The position numbers and the translations under genes were made by a program. The notes under the pieces were generated by a model. The model searched no databases. It saw only the letters and a list, made by a program, of their open reading frames with translations, and was not told the origin of the DNA. Source: Calliopum simillimum (lineage: Eukaryota > Arthropoda > Insecta > Diptera > Lauxaniidae). From it: a DNA stretch of 64,000 bases. Numbering within the stretch: position 1 is the first letter of the stretch; every line of letters starts with the position of its first letter. The DNA is taken from assembly GCA_951812925.1 (NCBI GenBank), contig OX638371.1, positions 34,942,101 through 35,006,100 of the forward strand, in the 5' to 3' direction. This document shows positions 34,391-46,582 of this stretch, piece by piece.

Positions 34391-35739
34391 CCTAAAAATG
34401 AAACCTAATTCTCATAGAGAAACGAAAACTGAAAATTTGTATAAGTACCTAATGATTTTTCTAACGAATTAAAATGGAACGGTAAAATATTCCAAGCATA
34501 CTACACGACAAAAAGTGGAAAAAGAAAAAATAAAAAACTACTGAGTTCTGGACCCCTGACAAAACTTTACCGCTGCCACCAACTCGGTGATCCTGATCAT
34601 AAGTGTTACTGCATGAAAAGCAGTATTGCAGCATTGCAGCACAAAAATTGATGAATATTCTAAAAACATTTCATAACTAAAAAGTTCAACAAACGCGCAA
34701 CTCAAATTCGCCATACCTTCCATAATTAAAGCGCGTAACGGCATGAGAGCCTGTAGCGCAAAAAAAGTAAAACTCAAATGCGTCTGATTTATTTCATTTT
34801 CAATTTTTTGCATTATGAGTCCTTAAAAACATACATACTTATATATTTGTATGTATACATATATGTACTATCTAAAGGTACCTAACATGTCCATTTTCAG
34901 ACAAGTCATATGTATTAGTTAGACAACCAGACGAAAGACCTCAACAATTTTTGGTAACATTCGTTTTGGTTAAAATGACATGAGAAAAAACGTAAAATAA
35001 TTGAAATTCATAACATGGTGAACGCGTACGAAGCACTTTGTGCCAACACAAATGACATTCCTGGGAGCAATTCGACGGCGAACGTATTTGTGTACGTACA
35101 AATGTACATACGAGCGTATTATGCAAGGTGTTCAAGTATGAACTTTTTGGTATAAAATAAAATGTGTAAAGCACAAAAATTAGACCGTGAACTCCATGTC
35201 ACTATAAATTAAAGTTATATGAATAATGCTTAAGAGGTCGCTCACAAATTACGCTCGCAGCTTTTGGATCGTTTTGCTCTTATGTTGCTCATGCCCAGCA
35301 CTTCACCAATCCGAAAATAAAAAAATAAAAAATATTTAAAAATGCCAAAAACTTTTTAAAATAATATCAAATCATCGAACATCGTTGAGGAAGCAGAAAA
35401 TTCTTTTTAAATTGATAATGAAATACAATTGTATGCATCATATCATATTTGTAGCATTTGAGCTACTGTTGAGCGATCTATCCTTCAATTTTTCTTTCTA
35501 CATAGCTGCCACAATATATAGTTCCGATTCCGAAGTCAATCGGATTTCAGAACATGAATGAAAAAACGCAAGATACATTTTTGTATAATCTTTTTTTTTT
35601 GAAATAGTTAACAGTGTAACCTAGTCAAGTGGTGCCTGGATAAATGGGAAACCTCTATTACTGAGACTCACTTCAAGGCCCCAGCACTTTCGCATCAAAA
35701 TACCTCTATTACTGGGATTTTGCGGTTCGACACAAAAAA
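34391..35739. other. non-coding; one MITE end
   Basis: No supported gene. At 35512-35560 TTCCGATTCCGAAGTCAATC followed by GGATTTCAGAACATG matches one arm of the MITE at 605-829, so this is a solitary or broken end. An ACATA/TATGT-rich stretch lies at about 34828-34870. Confidence 0.5.
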
Positions 35740-36683
35740 AACTAGTAAGCGTGTAACCTTTGGCCTGGTCAAATATTAAATACCCTACACTGCAGTATTT
35801 TTAGTTCTCTTTTTGCTCAGAGCTTGCATTTATAGATCAAAAAACTTTTTCAGTGTAGCATTTTGAACCTTTTGCTTATATGGGAGGTGCCACGCACTCT
35901 CGTCCGAGTTCGTTTAGTTTTGGCTCAGAGCGTGCATTTATAGACCTTAGTATTTGAGTGAAATTTAGTTGGATTATCTCAAAAAAATCTTTCAGTGTAG
36001 CATTTTGAAACTTTTGCTTGTATAGAAAGTGTCACGCCCTCTTGTCAGAGTTCTTATTGTCTGAGTGAAATTTGGTTGGATTATCTCAGAAAACGTTTTC
36101 AGTATAACGTTTTGAAGCTTTTGCTTATATGGGAGGTGCCACGCCCTCTTGTCCGATTTCACTCAGTTTTTGTTAAGAGCTTGCATTTATAGTTTTTAGT
36201 GTTTGAGTAAAATTTAGTTTGATTATCTCAAAAAACACTTTCAGTATAACGTTTTGAAGCTTTTTCTAATATGGGAGGTGCCACGCCCTCTTGTCCGAAT
36301 TTGCCCAGTTTTGTTTTCAGAGCTTGCGCTTATAATTCGTAGTATTTATGTGTATTTCGGTTACATTTTCGTGAAAAGTACTCCTAAAGTTGCATTTTGA
36401 ATATATTTTTTGTATGGCCGGTAGGCGTGTCCGTTGACCGATTTCGCTCATTTTCAATCCCACGAGCTGACGGAGACAGTGTACCAAACTTCATTGAATT
36501 ATCTTGCTCAGTTTTTCCAGAAAATATATTTCCACGCACACCCAGCCAGCCAGCCAGACAGACGGACATGGCTATATGGACTCAGGAGTTGACGCTGATC
36601 AAGAATATATATACTTTTCTATGTCTGCCACGCCTCCTTCTCTGCGTTACAAACGGAAGGACAAAGTGGGTGTAGGGTATAAA
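35740..36683 (+). repeat. abundant modular repeat, copy G (most complete)
   Basis: It opens AACTAGTAAGCGTGTAACC, then TACCCTACACTGCAG, and has about five modules with GGGAGGTGCCACGCC(C/A) and TTGGTTGGATTATCTCA. It ends with CAGACGGACATGGCTATATG, CTCCTTCTCTGCGTTACAAA and GGGTGTAGGGTATAAA. The module number differs from copies B and C, which shows expansion and contraction of the tandem part. ORFs at 36384-36569, 36397-36675 and 36504-36722 are readings of its 3' part. Confidence 0.87.
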
Positions 36684-36718
36684 AAAAAACACATGAGAAA
36701 ATCCAAAAAATTATTAAT

Positions 36719-37420
36719 GTAGACGTTAAAAAAAATATCAGTGTCCCGTCGTTTTTCTCCAGCACGTCAGATTTTTTTTTTAATCGATTTTTTAAGTTTT
36801 TTAATCCACTGTATATGGAAAAAACAAAACTAACGCATTCTTGTGTTAAATCGATAGGTGTATCATGTGTTTAGTTAACTTATGCAGGAACTTGCGAGGA
36901 ATATTTTTGTAGAAAATTTAACCCCTTTTTCTAAAAACTGGATTGCAATGGGTAAAAAAAACTCTGCAAAAATTTTTTACGGAAACTTTCACAAGGAGTT
37001 AACAAAGAAATATTCTTAAAACTTAAGGAAAGCTCGGCAGGGATGTAATAAACATACAATGTTTAAAGTTCGAATTGATTTTAACAATTTTTTGGGTTTC
37101 GGGATAAAATTTTGACTTTTAAGTGTTCACCAACTAGTAGTGAAATTTTACAGCAAATATTTCTGTTGTACATTCTGACTCAATATTCCTTCGTTGTAGG
37201 TGTTATTTTTGTACCTTTTTAAGAAAAGGGTCAAAATGACCCTTATGTGGGGGTTTTAGAGGGTTAAAATTTTCTACAAAAATATTCCTCGCAATATCTT
37301 ACATAAGTTTATTGAACACATGATACACCTCAGATGTAAGGATCATATATTTAAATGTATCGATTTAACACAAGAATGCATTAGTTTTGTTTTTTCATGC
37401 ACAGTGGATTAAAAAACTTC
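36719..37420. mobile_element. foldback element, same family as 21.0-22.1 and 59.6-60.2 kb
   Basis: The left arm starts GACGTTAAAAAAAATATC and includes TTTTTCTCCAGCACGTC, TTCTTGTGTTAAATCGAT and GAGGAATATTTTTGTAG. The right arm carries their complements in reverse order up to ACAGTGGATTAAAAAACTTC, then stops before the TTTCTCC/CACGT terminal block. The spacer is shared with the 21-kb member (GGTGTTATTTTTGTACC, AAGAAAAGGGT). Confidence 0.75.
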
Positions 37421-39314
37421 AAAAACCTGCAGTTTTCACTGCAACTGGGACCGTTTAGAAATAACCTTTTGTTAATTTGAATTTGTTTATGCACGTTTTA
37501 TCGGTCTAGGTAGGCTGTGAAGTGGATTTTCATGGAATGCTCATTAACAAACATATTTGAGATTTTCCAAACTATGTAAATGGGAACCTCTATAATTGAG
37601 ACAAGAATTTTGGTCCCTTGGAGACCCCAGCTATCCAGGTTTGACTGTATATTGACTGTATGAAAATTATGACAATTTAGGAAAACGAGAAAACTACTTA
37701 ACACCATAGCCGTGTTAATTTCTATCGTTGGTCTTAAGATTGTAGCTGCTTCCTTTTCGCGTACTTAAAGACTCAATTTTAAACGGGTAACACGTAACAT
37801 ATTTCTAAAATCAATGTCCTGAGGGAAACTTTTTAAAAACTTTTGATGCAGAACTGAAACATTTTTTATGTGTTTTCTTCACACAAATTTTGTGTTTTTG
37901 GATTCTAATATTAATTAAGTTTTTACCAGAGTCAAAATATTTTGTGAAAAGTCTAAACATAAGCTAAGTAACATGTTTCAACAGTTGCCAGAACAATTTT
38001 TTTTCATATGTATATTACCAAATTTTGGTATTTATAGATTACTTTTTCATTGAGGAGAATAGATTCGAAACTGTTTAATTTTAAGAAATTTAAAAAGTAA
38101 AAGTTCTAGTTATTATTTACTATGTACCTATGTATTTTCAACATGCACTACATATGTACATTTATATGTGCATGCACATATGTATGTACCAACGATATTT
38201 TTATCACGAACATCGTGTGATTACTGCAGGCACTCTTTCTTGCAACATTTTCTCTTACAACAAAAGCGCTGAAAATGCCACAATACGTTGTTGTAATCAT
38301 TTATCAGACAATGAATGGTGGAAAAATGGGAAATGTGTTAGATAAATGGAGCATTTTTATTTTCAACGTTAGATAGAAAAAAAAAAGTATAAAAGTTAAA
38401 AATATTCAGATGCATCAGCATTTTGGGCGGCGTTTTGTAACAGTCCGCTTTGGGGGTGGTTGCATCCTGCAATTGTCATTGATTCATCCAAATATCGACT
38501 GCGACAAATGCACGCAATCATCGTATCACATGTCAGAAGTGCTTTTACGATAACGTGTGTTCCAGCATACACTAAACGATGATAATGATACTGATGTAGC
38601 GTAAATGGTACAATCATTTTAAGAAGTAAACTTTCTGTACGAGTTGTCAGGATAATTAATCTGGTATATTTGATGTGTGAAAATCTTGGTTCCGCGAATT
38701 TCTAAATTTTTTTTATGGCGTTTTCCAACATTTTTCAAGTTTTTCGATTTTTCAACAATAAAATAACCAAATGCTTTAAAGCAGCGATCAAGCATTTCTA
38801 GCCAAAAGTGGGAACACTTACTATGTGCCAAGAAGCAATGGAAAACAAGCGTCTGGAAAAATTCTTATATGACCACTTTTTCAATCTTAGATACAAACGA
38901 AAAAACATCATGGTTGATTCCAATGGGCCGAAAGAAGCAAAATCGTCAAATGAAACTGGCTCAAAATATAAAAACAACTAGCTGCCAAGAATATTTAATG
39001 AAAAAACAATTTCCTACATTTAATGTTCCTGAAAACATAAGTATATAATATATTGAAAGAAACGTCTCTCTAATGAGCCAAGAAATATATCGGTTAAATG
39101 CATTTTTGATCTCCTGACCGAGATACGAAAATTCGACTGGCGAACATTGATTTTGCTACATTTTATCCAAAAATAAATATTTTAAGAAAATTTACCATTT
39201 TGAGAAGAAAATCAATGATTTGTTTTTTCCGTCTGCAATCAAGGAGAAGTTATTTCTGTAATTTTACAAAAACATGGTTTCCAAAAAAATTGGAGCAGGT
39301 AAATGGACTGTATT
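37421..39314. other. non-coding, no recognisable gene
   Basis: No supported gene. ORFs at 37498-37707, 38130-38345, 38396-38617 and 38619-38831 have no recognised domain. A TATGTAC/GTACATA-rich stretch with hairpin potential lies at about 38115-38190. Confidence 0.45.
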
Positions 39315-40047
39315 CCCGATCAAGAAAATTTGTCAACTTCTTGTCATTGTATCAGAAATGTATATCATTTTGATATATTTTTGATATCATTGAAAAATAT
39401 GTCAAATTTGACGTTTTCGTTTTTGGATTTTATGGAAAGATAAATATGGAAGACGAACGCGCAGCAAATTTTAGTGAAGAACAAGTGAATTTTTTCATGA
39501 AATTAGTGAAAAAGCACATAAAATATAATTGAGTGCAAAAAAACCAACACTTCATTCATTTGCTGCATGCGGGCGATTTCTAAAAACTTGTTGCCGACGA
39601 TCAACCACAATATTGCAAAATTTCGCCATTATCTGCGTCGCTTTCGTTTTCAGACTCAAAATTGGTTTTGTCAATTTTGTATCAGAAATGGATATCAAAA
39701 TGATATAACATTTTTGTATAACATTTTGATATTATTTTGACATCATTTTTTGATATAATTTTTTGATATCATTGTGATATACGCAAAGCGTTACTGCCAT
39801 ACCTAAATTGGAGCGTTAGTCGGGCGTTAGCGTAATTTAACTGTCTCTGTTTCGATTAGCTCCATAAAAATTGTATGGACATGAAAAAGACAGAGATGGT
39901 TAAATACGCCTGCCGCTGCAATTTAGGTATGGCTGTAACATTCCGTATATAACTGTGATATCCTTTTCTTTTATCAAAATTAAGTATGTCACTGACAAAT
40001 TTTGGATATCATTTTGATATATTTTTCATATACTTTTCTTGATCGGG
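39315..40047. mobile_element. TIR element with GATATC-rich interior
   Basis: The ends CCCGATCAAGAAAA and TTTTCTTGATCGGG are exact 14-bp complements. Both subterminal regions repeat variants of ATATCATTTTGATAT and GTATCAGAAATG. No ORF is present. The flanks do not show a clear duplication. Confidence 0.68.
39790..39939. mobile_element. 150-bp foldback nested in the GATATC-rich element
   Basis: GTTACTGCCATACCTAAATTG at the left and CAATTTAGGTATGGCTGTAAC at the right pair with one mismatch over 21 bp. A second inner pair (CTGTCTCTG / CAGAGATGG-like) extends the hairpin. It is non-coding. Confidence 0.65.
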
Positions 40048-41438
40048 TTACATTAATAAACGTTTTTTCAATTATTAAATTGTAACAGATTCAGGATACT
40101 TTAACATTTTTAATTTGCGATTTTTTATTTCGGCATTTTATTCAAAATGGCGGAGAAAACATTAAAACTGCTTCGATTTTTACGAAAATCAGAACACATA
40201 CGTTTTATGAGCTTCTCATTAAAAATTTGTTATCAATTAAATAAATTTCAAAATGGCAGATCCAATATGGCGTCATTAAAAATAAAAAATCATTTGAAAA
40301 AGTGTGTATTCATGGGCGAACTTTTTCTGTTTGGCGAATTTCTTCGCAATCATTAACTGAATCATTAACTGTATTGAGAAACTACTGTAGTATTTTAACA
40401 TACCGAAATTGATTATTCTTATTTTTTTATGTACCTACCGAAACTGAAAATTTTGAGAAAACGGAAAACTTTTATTCATTCGATAAAAAATATTTTTTAG
40501 AAGTTGGAAAAATTCATATAGGTCGAAAGTTCGTTTTTTATACCTATACAAATATGCACCCAGGGTATATTCACTTTGTCCTTCCATTTATAACGCAGAG
40601 AAGGAGGCGCGGCAGATTTAGAAAAGTTATACAGTAGACCCCGCTTAATTGACTTCATGAAAAATGCGAACTTTTTGGTTCAATGAACCGGGGAATCAAT
40701 TAAGCGGGGCCCGGTTAATCGATCCGACTGATCAATTGATAGAATCCCGGATAATTGATCGAGTGAGTCAATTAAGCATAGAAAAAATTAGCATTCGGCG
40801 ATTTTAGTTTTAATTTAATGGTTTTTATATGTGATTAAAGCCTTAAAAATTTCTTTAAGTGATAAGCTCCATAAGAAGATATCAAATATGTTTGTATATT
40901 GTACATTAAAAAGTGCATTAGGTACATAAAGGGAACTTCAATTCACCTTAAAATAAAATAATGAAAATTAATACAAATTTCGGGTATGTGCGTAGTTAAG
41001 TAGTAGACTTAGAGCTGAGCATATAAATTTGGAAAACTAGGTGTAATGGATTTATAAATGGGAACGATAGCTTAGGATATGTTTACTACGAGTCCATCAG
41101 TCTGCCGTGCTGAATCGGATGCCTAAGCATATGACCGGCCTGAAAAGGTTGCGAAAATCAGTTTTTTTTGCAAATATCTCGCTAACGGCTACTTCTATAG
41201 AAAAATGTTGGGACAATTTTGTAATTGTGTGCGTATAAAAAGTTATTGAGGGTCAAATTTTAAAATTTTTTTATAATTTCTATTGGCATTAGAAATAAAA
41301 TAGCAACAGATGTGATTTTGACTATTTAAAACCTTTAACGACATCTGCTTTTCTGGATTTAGTATGGTCTATAACTTAATTCGTGCGGTTTTTTTTTCAA
41401 AATTTTAACGTTTATTTAAGAAAAACGTACAATAGTAT

Positions 41439-42309
41439 TGGGTGTACAACTTAAAAACCGGAATTTTTTAGCGAAATTTGATGCTTTATTGTGGAAAAAT
41501 GTTACAATATATTTTATTCAAAGTATTGTCCATTGGAAGCTACAACATTTCCCCATCTTTTAGGCAATTTATGAATTCCATCCCAAAAAAATTGCGCCGG
41601 CTTGGCGGCCAAAAATGAATCGAGCCAATTTTCGATATCTTGAACTTAAGTGAAGCGTATTCCTGATAGGGCATTCTGCATCGATCGGAACAAATGGTAG
41701 TCTGATGGTGCAAGGTCTGGGCTATAAAGCGGGTGAGGCAAAATTTCCCATCCGTGTTTTCCGTTGTTTTCCAGGTAATTTTTGACTGGGTGGTGGAAAA
41801 TGATTGACTCATGTCTGGTCGCATACGTTGGCCGCTCTGCCTGGATTTTCTGCTTCAATTGGATCAATTGTTGACGATAGAATTGAGCATTAATGGTTTG
41901 GCCACCTGGTAACAGCTCATAATGGATCACACCTAGCTGGTCCTGACCAGGACGTTCTTTGTCTTCGACATCAAAATAACCACTTTTAAACCACTCACGA
42001 CAGCTTGATTCAGCTGGAGCATAGTCCCCATAAACTTCTACAAGAATGCGATGACTTTCGGCAGCTGTTTTCTTTGCAAAAAAATGACCCACTAGAACCC
42101 CCGCAAATGCTGTCTTTTTCTCCAATTTTCGAAGTTATTCATCGTGAAAAATAATAATGATGCACACAAGATAAAATTGTTTTATTGACTGATTTTGACA
42201 GCTGTCAAATGTACCTTCAAAATGACATATATATAAAGTTCGAGCTTTCACGATATTTGTTAGTACGGGCATCCACCGTCAAATTCCGGTTTTTAAGTTG
42301 TACACCCAA
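41439..42309 (-). mobile_element. internally deleted mariner element
   Basis: The terminal inverted repeats are TTGGGTGTACAACTTAAAAA, continuing to 29 bp, at both ends. TA precedes the left end (41437-41438); at the right the expected TA reads CA (42310-42311), probably a point change. At 871 bp it is shorter than a full mariner (~1.3 kb). It lies inside the pogo-like element, which itself lies inside the abundant repeat. Confidence 0.88.
41646..42125 (-). pseudogene. mariner transposase with internal deletions
   Basis: The 159-residue ORF starts at an ATG 185 bases inside the TIR and reads MEKKTAFAGVLVGHFFAKKT, then AAESHRILVEVYGDYAP and DVEDKERPGQ, the normal mariner N-terminal helix-turn-helix region. 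It then jumps directly to DQLGVIHYELLPGG, skipping roughly 140 residues that include the second DNA-binding motif and the first catalytic aspartate. The HDNARPH block around the second aspartate is also lost (reads FHHPVKNYLE). The third block, HPLYSPDLAPSDYHLFRSM, is intact. The frame stays open across both deletions, which suggests in-frame losses. A further frame (41540-41824) is its shadow. The protein cannot be catalytic. Confidence 0.9.
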
Positions 42310-43615
42310 CAGTTTTCTTCATATTAAAGTAATGAAGAAGAACTCCCCGCAAAAACACTTTTTCAGGCACAAAGTTCGACATATTTGAGTGAAAAAAAAA
42401 TATTGTTGTTTACGCTTCAAGTGAATGACTTATACTTAAAAAGACACACAATGACAGTAGCTTTCGGAATATTGGAACGATGGAATAATAATCAAGTAAC
42501 GCCATCTCTTAGCAAACCGCACGAATAAAGTTATTGACCAAAGCACAATCCACTTTCGTCGGCGTTTAAAATATCAGTTTGATCAAAACCCTATAATAAT
42601 CCGGGAAGAACTAAGTTATTGAAATCATTTGCACCTTTTGCGATTTCTGAAGATTTTTCTCCATGGACTTTACGAAAGACGACACCTTAATGATTTTGCC
42701 TTTGCCATAGCTAGTTTGTAGGATTAAAATTTTTATTGAGCTGTATTGAAAACTGTTTAGATTTTTCCGTGGTTATATTTTTTGTTCTTTTTATGTAGTT
42801 GATCTTTAAAAAGGGGTACTTTACATGTATTTTTCATTTGGAAACCATTTTCTTCCTATCAATTAACCGGGGAAACCAATTAAGCGGTAATCAATTAACA
42901 GGGGATTTGGGTGCCTTTTTCAATGAGGACAGTTTCAATAGGCTTTTTTAGATCAATTATCCGGGGAAGTCAATTAAAAGGGGGTCAATTAAGCGGGGTC
43001 TACTGTATATTCTTGATCAGCGTCAACTTATGAGTCGATATAGCCATGTCCGTCTGACCGGCTGGCTGGGTGTGCATGGAAATACATTTTCTGGGAAAAC
43101 TGAACAAGATAATTCAATGAACTTTAGAACATGAGCGAAATCGATCAACGGACACGCGTACCGCTCATATTGAAAATGCAACATTCGGAGTATTTTTCAC
43201 GACAATGCAACTGACATACACATAAATTCTACAAATTGTAAGCGCAAACTCTGTAAAAAAAACAGAAAAGAGGGCGTGGCAAGTCCTTTAGAAGAAAAAG
43301 CTTCAAAACGAGATAATCGTACTAAATTTCACTCAAATACTAAGGACTATAAATGCACGCTCTGAGCAAAAACTGGAGGCCGTGGCACCTCCCATGTAAG
43401 CAAAAGCTTCGAAACGCTATACTGAAAACGTTTTTTGAGATAATCCAACCACTCAAACTCTAAGGACTATAAATGCAAGCTCTGAGTAAATCTGGATGAA
43501 CTCGGACAAGAGGGCGTGGTACCTCCTATATAATCAAAAGCTTCAAAACGTATTTAAAGTTTGGCCAGGCCAAACATTACACCCTTACTTGTTAAAGATT
43601 AAGATTCCCAATTGA

Positions 43616-45015
43616 GGCGTTGCGTGCTTTAACGCCCCAAGTCGAAAAATGGCATTTCAAGATAATTCAATTTAAAGTTTCTAAATGCTGAAAAAAATAA
43701 CAAACCATCATTTAAACCTTGAAAAATAAATTTATTCAATTAACACTAATAAAATGAGTAAATAATTACCGCTAACACATAATACTAACGGATATTGACA
43801 GAATTATCGAAGAAGGAAAAATTTAAATTATAGGGCGTTTTTGCATAAATCCATTTGACTATCACTGGAGTATTATTAAAATTTTGCCTGGGAAACCGGC
43901 AAAACTGTTCCGATCTTAATGATTTTTTTTTTTTAAATGAGGGGAATGAAATATACTTTCACCCTAATTATTTATAAATGTGCGTTTTTGTTTGTTTCTT
44001 TAAAATTTTAATTTTATAAAATGCATGCATACATTTGCATCTAAGTTTTGCAGTTTTGCACTTGGTAAATATTTTTTTTGCAAACGGTTATAGAGATTTT
44101 AACAAAATTTGGTACAATGTTCTATATTAGTATAACATTAAAACTGGGATCAATTCTAACCCTGTAGATAATCATAGAAAGGCGTAGCAAATGCTTTAAA
44201 ATTAGAATTTATTTGGCAATATTTCGCAAACGGTGGTTAAGTTTGGTAGACAAATGCTGATTACAAATAGCGAAAAGTGGATGGGATGGCATGAGTGTCA
44301 CACCTACTTTTAAAGAATTGAATATTTTGATTCAATATTACACAAAAGCGGCGCAATGAATTTTAATGAATTTATAGAATATTGAAGTCAAAAAAAAAAT
44401 ATCGAATCCTTGTCTTTTTTTTACTCTTTTGACGATAATTTTTTTAGATCAAAGATAGGAAAAGACAAAATTAGATAAAAAATGAGGAGATAAAGTTTCC
44501 TTTAAAATGCTTTATTGAAAATTTTCTTAGGCTAAAAATTTATCGAAATATGGCCACTCAAACATAGCAATTTTTTTACCCGGCCGGAAAAATGGATTTA
44601 ATTCAAAAGCAAGGTACCTTACGAAAAAAATTATTAGGCAGAAAATGCTTAGAATCGTCCAAAAAATATGTGTGAATTTTCAGAATTTTTTCGAACATTT
44701 TATAATTTTTCAAAATTTGGCTAAAAAAAAAAATCTAAAAAAATCACACGTTCAGCACCACCTTGGTTTTAAGTAAAAACTGTTTTTCCTACCGCGAATT
44801 GATTGATTTATGCAAAAACGCCCCAAGTCGCACTACGCCCTTCTTGCACGCAACCCTTAAAACAGTATATATATATATAGCTCTACCACATTCTGTGATC
44901 GAAATTGGAGGTTGAAATTAAGTACACATATATTTGAGCACCCAAGCTTTTCAAAAAAGCGATGGGCGCAAAAACGCCCTAAGTCGACTTAGGGCGTTAA
45001 TGCACGCAACGCCTC
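43616..45015. mobile_element. 1.4-kb TIR element with GAGGCGTTGCGTGC ends
   Basis: GAGGCGTTGCGTGCTTTAAC at the left pairs with GTTAATGCACGCAACGCCTC at the right, and AATT flanks both sides (43612-43615, 45016-45019), a possible 4-bp duplication. ACGCCCCAAGTCG-type motifs recur at 43632, 44819 and 44975-44999. At the right end a 26-bp perfect palindrome is centred on GTCGAC at 44986-44991. It has no transposase. The short ORF 44934-45179 crosses its right end and is not supported. Confidence 0.75.
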
Positions 45016-45019
45016 AATT

Positions 45020-45727
45020 GTTGCATGAAATATTTGAAATATCTCCTCTTGCACAGTCAAGTAAGAAATCAGAATCATATGAAGATTCTGCTCCTTTCAT
45101 AAAAAAGAAAATGAGAATTAAAGGAATTTTGAATGATGTGCCCGCCAGGAATTTACTAGATGCTTGCGTTAAAAAATAATGGAATTTAAAGTTTTTAAGA
45201 CGCCATATTAGATCCGCCATTTGGAAATTTATAAGATTGACAACAAATTTGTATTGAGAGGCTCATAAAATGTATGCATTCTGATTTTCGTGAAAACCGA
45301 AGCAGTTTTAATTCTTTCTCCGCTATATTGGATCCGCCACTTTGAATTCTACAAACCCAACGGGAAACTCATTGAAAAGACTTCAGTTGCGCTTCTAAGG
45401 AAGCAAGAAGCTGCTTCCAGTGCTGTTCTTACTGCCTATCTTTTTTAACACAGCATGTCCCAGAGAAGATACACATCTTCAGAAGCACATGAAATACGCT
45501 TCAAACACACTTCCGTGGAAGCTCACATTTGGAAGCATATGAAATACGCTTCCGTGGAAGTTTTTCAAAATTTTAAGTTCCATTTCACAAAAATTACTTT
45601 TATACTCAATAAAAAAAAAAAAAAAAGAATTTGAAAAACTTTGTAAGCTACCAGAGATTTGCTTCTATTGCGCTCTTTTTGGAAGCAGCTTTATTTCTTC
45701 CCATGTTCATTATAAATGATTGTATAC
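45020..45727. other. non-coding; short repeats
   Basis: CATGAAATACGCTTC and CATATGAAATACGCTTCCG recur at about 45487 and 45537, with ACTTCCGTGGAAG twice at about 45511 and 45551. No gene was recognised. Confidence 0.5.
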
Positions 45728-46135
45728 TAGGCAGGGTCAATTTGTTCGGGAGGCAAAAAATTGGCAAAGAGTATAGCAACAAAAAAATCTATGGAAAATT
45801 CTAAAAAACTTTGCCCATGAAACCATGGGTCTAAAATCAATATCGAGCCGCCGTCAATCGCGTTGAATTTTTGTATGTAGTACTTTAAAATACAATAAGA
45901 AAAATAAAGAAATTCAAATTTTTTTTTACTTGTTTCATATAAAATTATTCAAAGTATTTGAAGTTTTTGAATTTTTTTCTTAAATTTTAAAGTACTACAT
46001 ACTAAATTTCAACGCAATTTACGGCGGCTCGATATTGATTTTAGACCCATGGTTTCTTGGGCAAAGTTTCTTGGAATTTTTCATAGATTGTTTTGTTGCT
46101 ATACTCTTTGCCGCAAGATAATTTGACCCGGCCTA
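45728..46135. mobile_element. hAT-type foldback MITE with 8-bp target duplication
   Basis: A perfect 8-bp repeat, TTGTATAC, lies at 45720-45727 and 46136-46143. The ends TAGGCAGGGTCAA and, on the other strand, TAGGCCGGGTCAA begin two ~190-bp arms. The arms share GCAAAGAGTATAGCAAC, ACCATGGGTCTAAAATCAAT, ATCGAGCCGCCGT and GTAGTACTTTAAAAT. It is non-coding. Confidence 0.9.
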
Positions 46136-46144
46136 TTGTATACC

Positions 46145-46582
46145 CTATTCTCACTTGCCTGGTAAACCAGATGAATGCTGATTAAGCACTAACCAGGTTT
46201 CCATATAAAAGGCTTTATGTCTGTATGATACAGATTAGCTAGTTATTAAACAATTAGATCATTTAACCCAAAAAATCCAAATTCAAAAAATCTCAGGGAA
46301 ATTAAGAAATTTCCTTTTCTTTTGACAAATGCAAAATGTAACAAATAAAGTGTTTTTAATAAAAAGCAAATTGTAGCTTAAATCAATAATGTGTTTGTCT
46401 CAATCAATTAAAAAAAATTTAAATAACGAAATTTATAAAAATATATTTGAAAAAACTGAAAATAGTGCCAAAAAAGTGTCATTGAAATGATAGATGACTC
46501 ATCCAGGTAAAAGGTGTGAACGTGGTTCTGTGACTATCAAGATTTTCTAATTTTAGGCTGATTAACCAGGCAAGTTAGAGTA
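46145..46582. mobile_element. TIR element, ~440 bp
   Basis: TATTCTCACTTGCCTGGTAA at the left pairs, with a few mismatches, with the complement of TTAACCAGGCAAGTTAGAGTA at the right, and GCTGATT lies inside each. The interior is AT-rich and non-coding. It directly abuts the hAT MITE to the left. Confidence 0.6.

Larger units (their letters stand above)
40632..43005. mobile_element. pogo-like TIR element (2374 bp) with TA target duplication
   Basis: The ends CAGTAGACCCCGCTTAATTG and its complement are flanked by TA at 40630-40631 and 43006-43007. Subterminal CCGGGGAA, TCAATTAAGCGGGG and GATCAATTATCCGGG repeats occur on both sides. CAGT-GACCCCGCTTAATTG-type ends are characteristic of pogo/Tigger-like Tc1/mariner-superfamily elements. 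I found no pogo transposase. The interior shows a second pair of inverted arms (about 41320-41395 and 42510-42570, with TTCGTGCGGTTT) around an inserted mariner. Confidence 0.82.
40540..43592 (-). repeat. abundant modular repeat, copy H, split by a 2.4-kb element
   Basis: The 3' end of the repeat on the minus strand (CTCCTTCTCTGCGTTATAAA, GGGTATA) lies at 40540-40630. The rest (CATGGCTATATCGACTCAT, several GGAGGTGCCACG modules, the GTAAGGGTGTAATG start) lies at 43006-43592. Joining across the inserted pogo-like element restores the sequence seen in other copies, GTTATATATTCTTGATCAG. Confidence 0.85.

Noticed and set aside
35740..36683. Protein-coding role for the abundant repeat (several 60-90 codon ORFs)
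   Set aside because: The ORFs fall in different frames and strands in different copies and are not conserved as a reading frame.
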